Origin: Nitrospira bacterium HGW-Nitrospira-1
GTDB taxonomy: Bacteria > Nitrospirota > Thermodesulfovibrionia > Thermodesulfovibrionales > UBA6898
Length of the DNA: 7,090 nucleotides
Direction of reading: 5' to 3'
Assembly: GCA_002839535.1 (NCBI GenBank)
Contig: PGYF01000057.1
Span: 1 to 7,090 of the forward strand
Position numbers and translations under genes: made by a program. Of the stretch, positions 5,813-7,090 are shown piece by piece (position 1 is the first letter of the stretch; the number at the start of each line of letters is the position of its first letter). A model generated the notes under the pieces. It saw only the letters and a list, made by a program, of their open reading frames with translations. It ran no database searches and had not been told where the DNA came from.

Positions 5813-5945
5813 GAGCCTCTTGCAAAAGCCCCTATTTTGTCACCCCGAACAATGTGAGGGGTCTTGCAACACATTGATTTTAAAAGATTCCTCACATTCG
5901 TTCGGAATGACATTTTTGCTCTTTTATGACTTCTGTAAGAGCCTC
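5813..5945. mobile_element. MITE-like nested inverted-repeat element
   Basis: This 133-base non-coding element has imperfect termini GAGCCTCTTGCAAAAG (5813-5828) and, inverted, GAGGCTCTTACAGAAG (5930-5945), which match at 13 of 16 positions. Inside is a second, longer inverted repeat: TGTCACCCCGAAC... to GTCTT (5838-5865) against AAGATTCC... to GGAATGACA (5884-5912), with an 18-base loop. The inner arms are the familiar dispersed 'TGTCATTCCGAACGAATGTGAGG' type palindrome. No transposase is encoded and no target-site duplication is obvious. Confidence 0.6.
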
Positions 5946-5962
5946 TTCCCTAATCTCAGGTA

Positions 5963-5979
5963 TTGGCACGGAAACTGCA
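5963..5979 (+). promoter_or_regulatory. Sigma-54 (RpoN) promoter of the diguanylate cyclase gene
   Basis: TTGGCACG-GAAA-CTGCA matches the RpoN consensus TTGGCACG-N4-TTGCW at all but one position, with the invariant GG (5965-5966) and GC (5977-5978) exactly 10 bases apart. The predicted start is near 5990, giving a leader of about 18 bases that includes AAGG (5993-5996), 11 bases before the ATG at 6008. Such promoters need an activator bound upstream; no activator gene is in the window. Confidence 0.75.
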
Positions 5980-6007
5980 GGTAAAACCTTTTAAGGTATC
6001 TGCATTA

Positions 6008-7090
6008 ATGAAATTACATGATATTATCATGATTGTTCAGGTCCTTTCAGGGGCTGCGATACTCCTGCTTTCTATCCTCATAGGCTTGAAAACAAAGAGG
6101 GTCGTCCCAAAGGATCTGCGAGGGCAATGGTTTGCCGTCGTTTCTTTTATGTTCTTTTTCCTTGTCTGCTGCATCCTGTCTGTCTTTATCCCGTTACTTG
6201 ACAGTCCTTTCCCCCTTGCAGTGATCACAGGAACCGTATTTCTTGGAGGCGCGTGTTTCGTTTATATCGTGATCAAACTCGCAGGCGCCACCATCCAGCA
6301 CAGCATCAATCAAGATAAGGACTTGAAATTGTATGCCGATAAAATATCCAGGCTTGTTGAATCCACAGAGGACTCGATTTACCTGGTAGACAGGGATTGC
6401 CGGTATCTGTTCATAAACAAAAAACATCTATCGAGGCTCGGCATTTCTGAAGACGGCTACAGGGGAAAAGGATACGGTAACAGCGAGAGAGACAACAACC
6501 ATTTTCTTTGGACGCTAAGCCCGGTTACAGAATCTGACGGGAGGATGACAACCGTGAGCGTTGTCTCAAAGAAAATCACTGAACTGAAGAAAATAGAGGA
6601 GGGACTCCGCGCCTTGACGCTTACTGATTCGCTGACAGGGCTGTATAACAGACTGGGGTTACTGACCCTTGCCGAGCAGTATTTCAAGATAGCCAACAGG
6701 ACGAAGTCAAAAGTATTTATGCTGTATGCAGACCTGGACAACCTCAAACACATCAATGATACCTTCGGCCATCAGGAAGGCGACGCAGCCTTGAGAGAGG
6801 CTGCCCTGCTTTTGGGAGAGACCTTTCGGGAATCCGACATTGTTTCCCGTATCGGAGGAGATGAGTTTGTAGTAATGCTGATAAAGGATGCAGAGGAAAG
6901 CATTGCTTCTATAACAACCCGCCTTAAAAACAACCTTGCAAGTTACAATGCGAAAAAGGACCGTAACTATGCATTATCGTTAAGCTTCGGAATAACTTAT
7001 TATGACCCTGCGCATCCCATAACGGTCGAGGAACTGCTGGCCCGGTGCGATAAACTGATGTATGCGGATAAAGCCGGCAAGCAAAATCCC
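6008..7090 (+). CDS. Membrane-anchored PAS-GGDEF diguanylate cyclase (3' end beyond window)
   Basis: 361 codons are open to the last base with no stop, so the C terminus is missing. Three hydrophobic segments (about 6-27, 41-63 and 69-92) form a membrane anchor. A PAS-like domain follows (116-199: LVESTEDSIYLVDRDCRYLF ... TLSPVTESDG ... VVSKKITELKK), then a GGDEF domain from about 205 (LTDSLTGLYNRLG, YADLDNLKHINDTFGHQEGD). The catalytic motif is intact (RIGGDEF, GGDEF at 283-287, metal-binding D242), and an RxxD inhibition site lies 5 residues before it (R274-D277). It should make cyclic di-GMP from two GTP at the membrane under control of its sensor part. The PAS domain is about 35-40 residues shorter than related ones, apparently lacking its centre after SEDGYRGKGYGN. 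The start at 6008 fits the sigma-54 promoter and a modest AAGG site; ATG 6029 is an alternative. Whether an EAL domain follows cannot be seen. Confidence 0.9.
   Translation, partial: MKLHDIIMIVQVLSGAAILLLSILIGLKTKRVVPKDLRGQWFAVVSFMFFFLVCCILSVFIPLLDSPFPLAVITGTVFLGGACFVYIVIKLAGATIQHSINQDKDLKLYADKISRLVESTEDSIYLVDRDCRYLFINKKHLSRLGISEDGYRGKGYGNSERDNNHFLWTLSPVTESDGRMTTVSVVSKKITELKKIEEGLRALTLTDSLTGLYNRLGLLTLAEQYFKIANRTKSKVFMLYADLDNLKHINDTFGHQEGDAALREAALLLGETFRESDIVSRIGGDEFVVMLIKDAEESIASITTRLKNNLASYNAKKDRNYALSLSFGITYYDPAHPITVEELLARCDKLMYADKAGKQNP

Noticed and set aside
5692..5877. 61-codon plus-strand open frame
   Set aside because: It runs into the inverted-repeat element, has no ribosome-binding site and no recognisable product.
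6037..6756. Three minus-strand open frames of 63-99 codons
   Set aside because: They are antisense to the PAS-GGDEF coding sequence, which has a continuous, motif-bearing frame.

Overview
The window looks like a piece of chromosome from an anaerobic or environmental Gram-negative bacterium. Gene style (PAS-GGDEF protein, a sigma-54-type promoter, many dispersed palindromic repeats) reminds me of Nitrospirota or Desulfobacterota, but no marker gene fixes the taxonomy and this is an inference. There is no rRNA, tRNA or CRISPR array.

Left part (1-790): a repeat-rich mobile-element graveyard. It holds a 98-bp direct repeat present twice (1-98 and 216-313), each copy carrying two 19-bp boxes spaced 25 bp apart, which looks like insertion-sequence ends. 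Between them lie a REP-like palindromic element and a 21-bp tandem repeat. On the minus strand at 438-725 is a fragment of a DDE (rve-type) transposase, interrupted by one stop codon just after its 'SDNGSEFG' motif.

Centre-left (794-2035, +): an intact COG1373-type ATPase (AAA_14 plus DUF4143), preceded by a good sigma-70-like promoter whose predicted start point falls on the start codon. Convergent with it is a two-gene minus-strand operon (4522 to 2074): asd (aspartate-semialdehyde dehydrogenase of the long, E. coli-like class), then an MTA/SAH-type deaminase beginning 4 bases after the asd stop. Asd feeds lysine/diaminopimelate, threonine and methionine synthesis. The deaminase probably disposes of the SAM by-products SAH and MTA (or 5'-deoxyadenosine), so the pair sits at both ends of methionine/SAM metabolism. 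A near-consensus promoter lies at 4576-4604.

Right part: after about 400 bases with no convincing gene there is a small all-helical protein (4940-5518, -) of unknown function with a faint ferritin-like pattern. Then comes a 489-base divergent intergenic region holding two related hairpins, a MITE-like nested inverted repeat (5813-5945) and an almost perfect sigma-54 promoter (5963-5979). That promoter should drive a membrane-anchored PAS-GGDEF diguanylate cyclase (6008 to the window end, incomplete), whose PAS domain appears to have lost its middle. I do not see a clear new defence or biosynthetic system. The most unusual points are the sigma-54 promoter with a MITE-like element in the enhancer position, the shortened PAS domain and the apparently leaderless ATPase gene.
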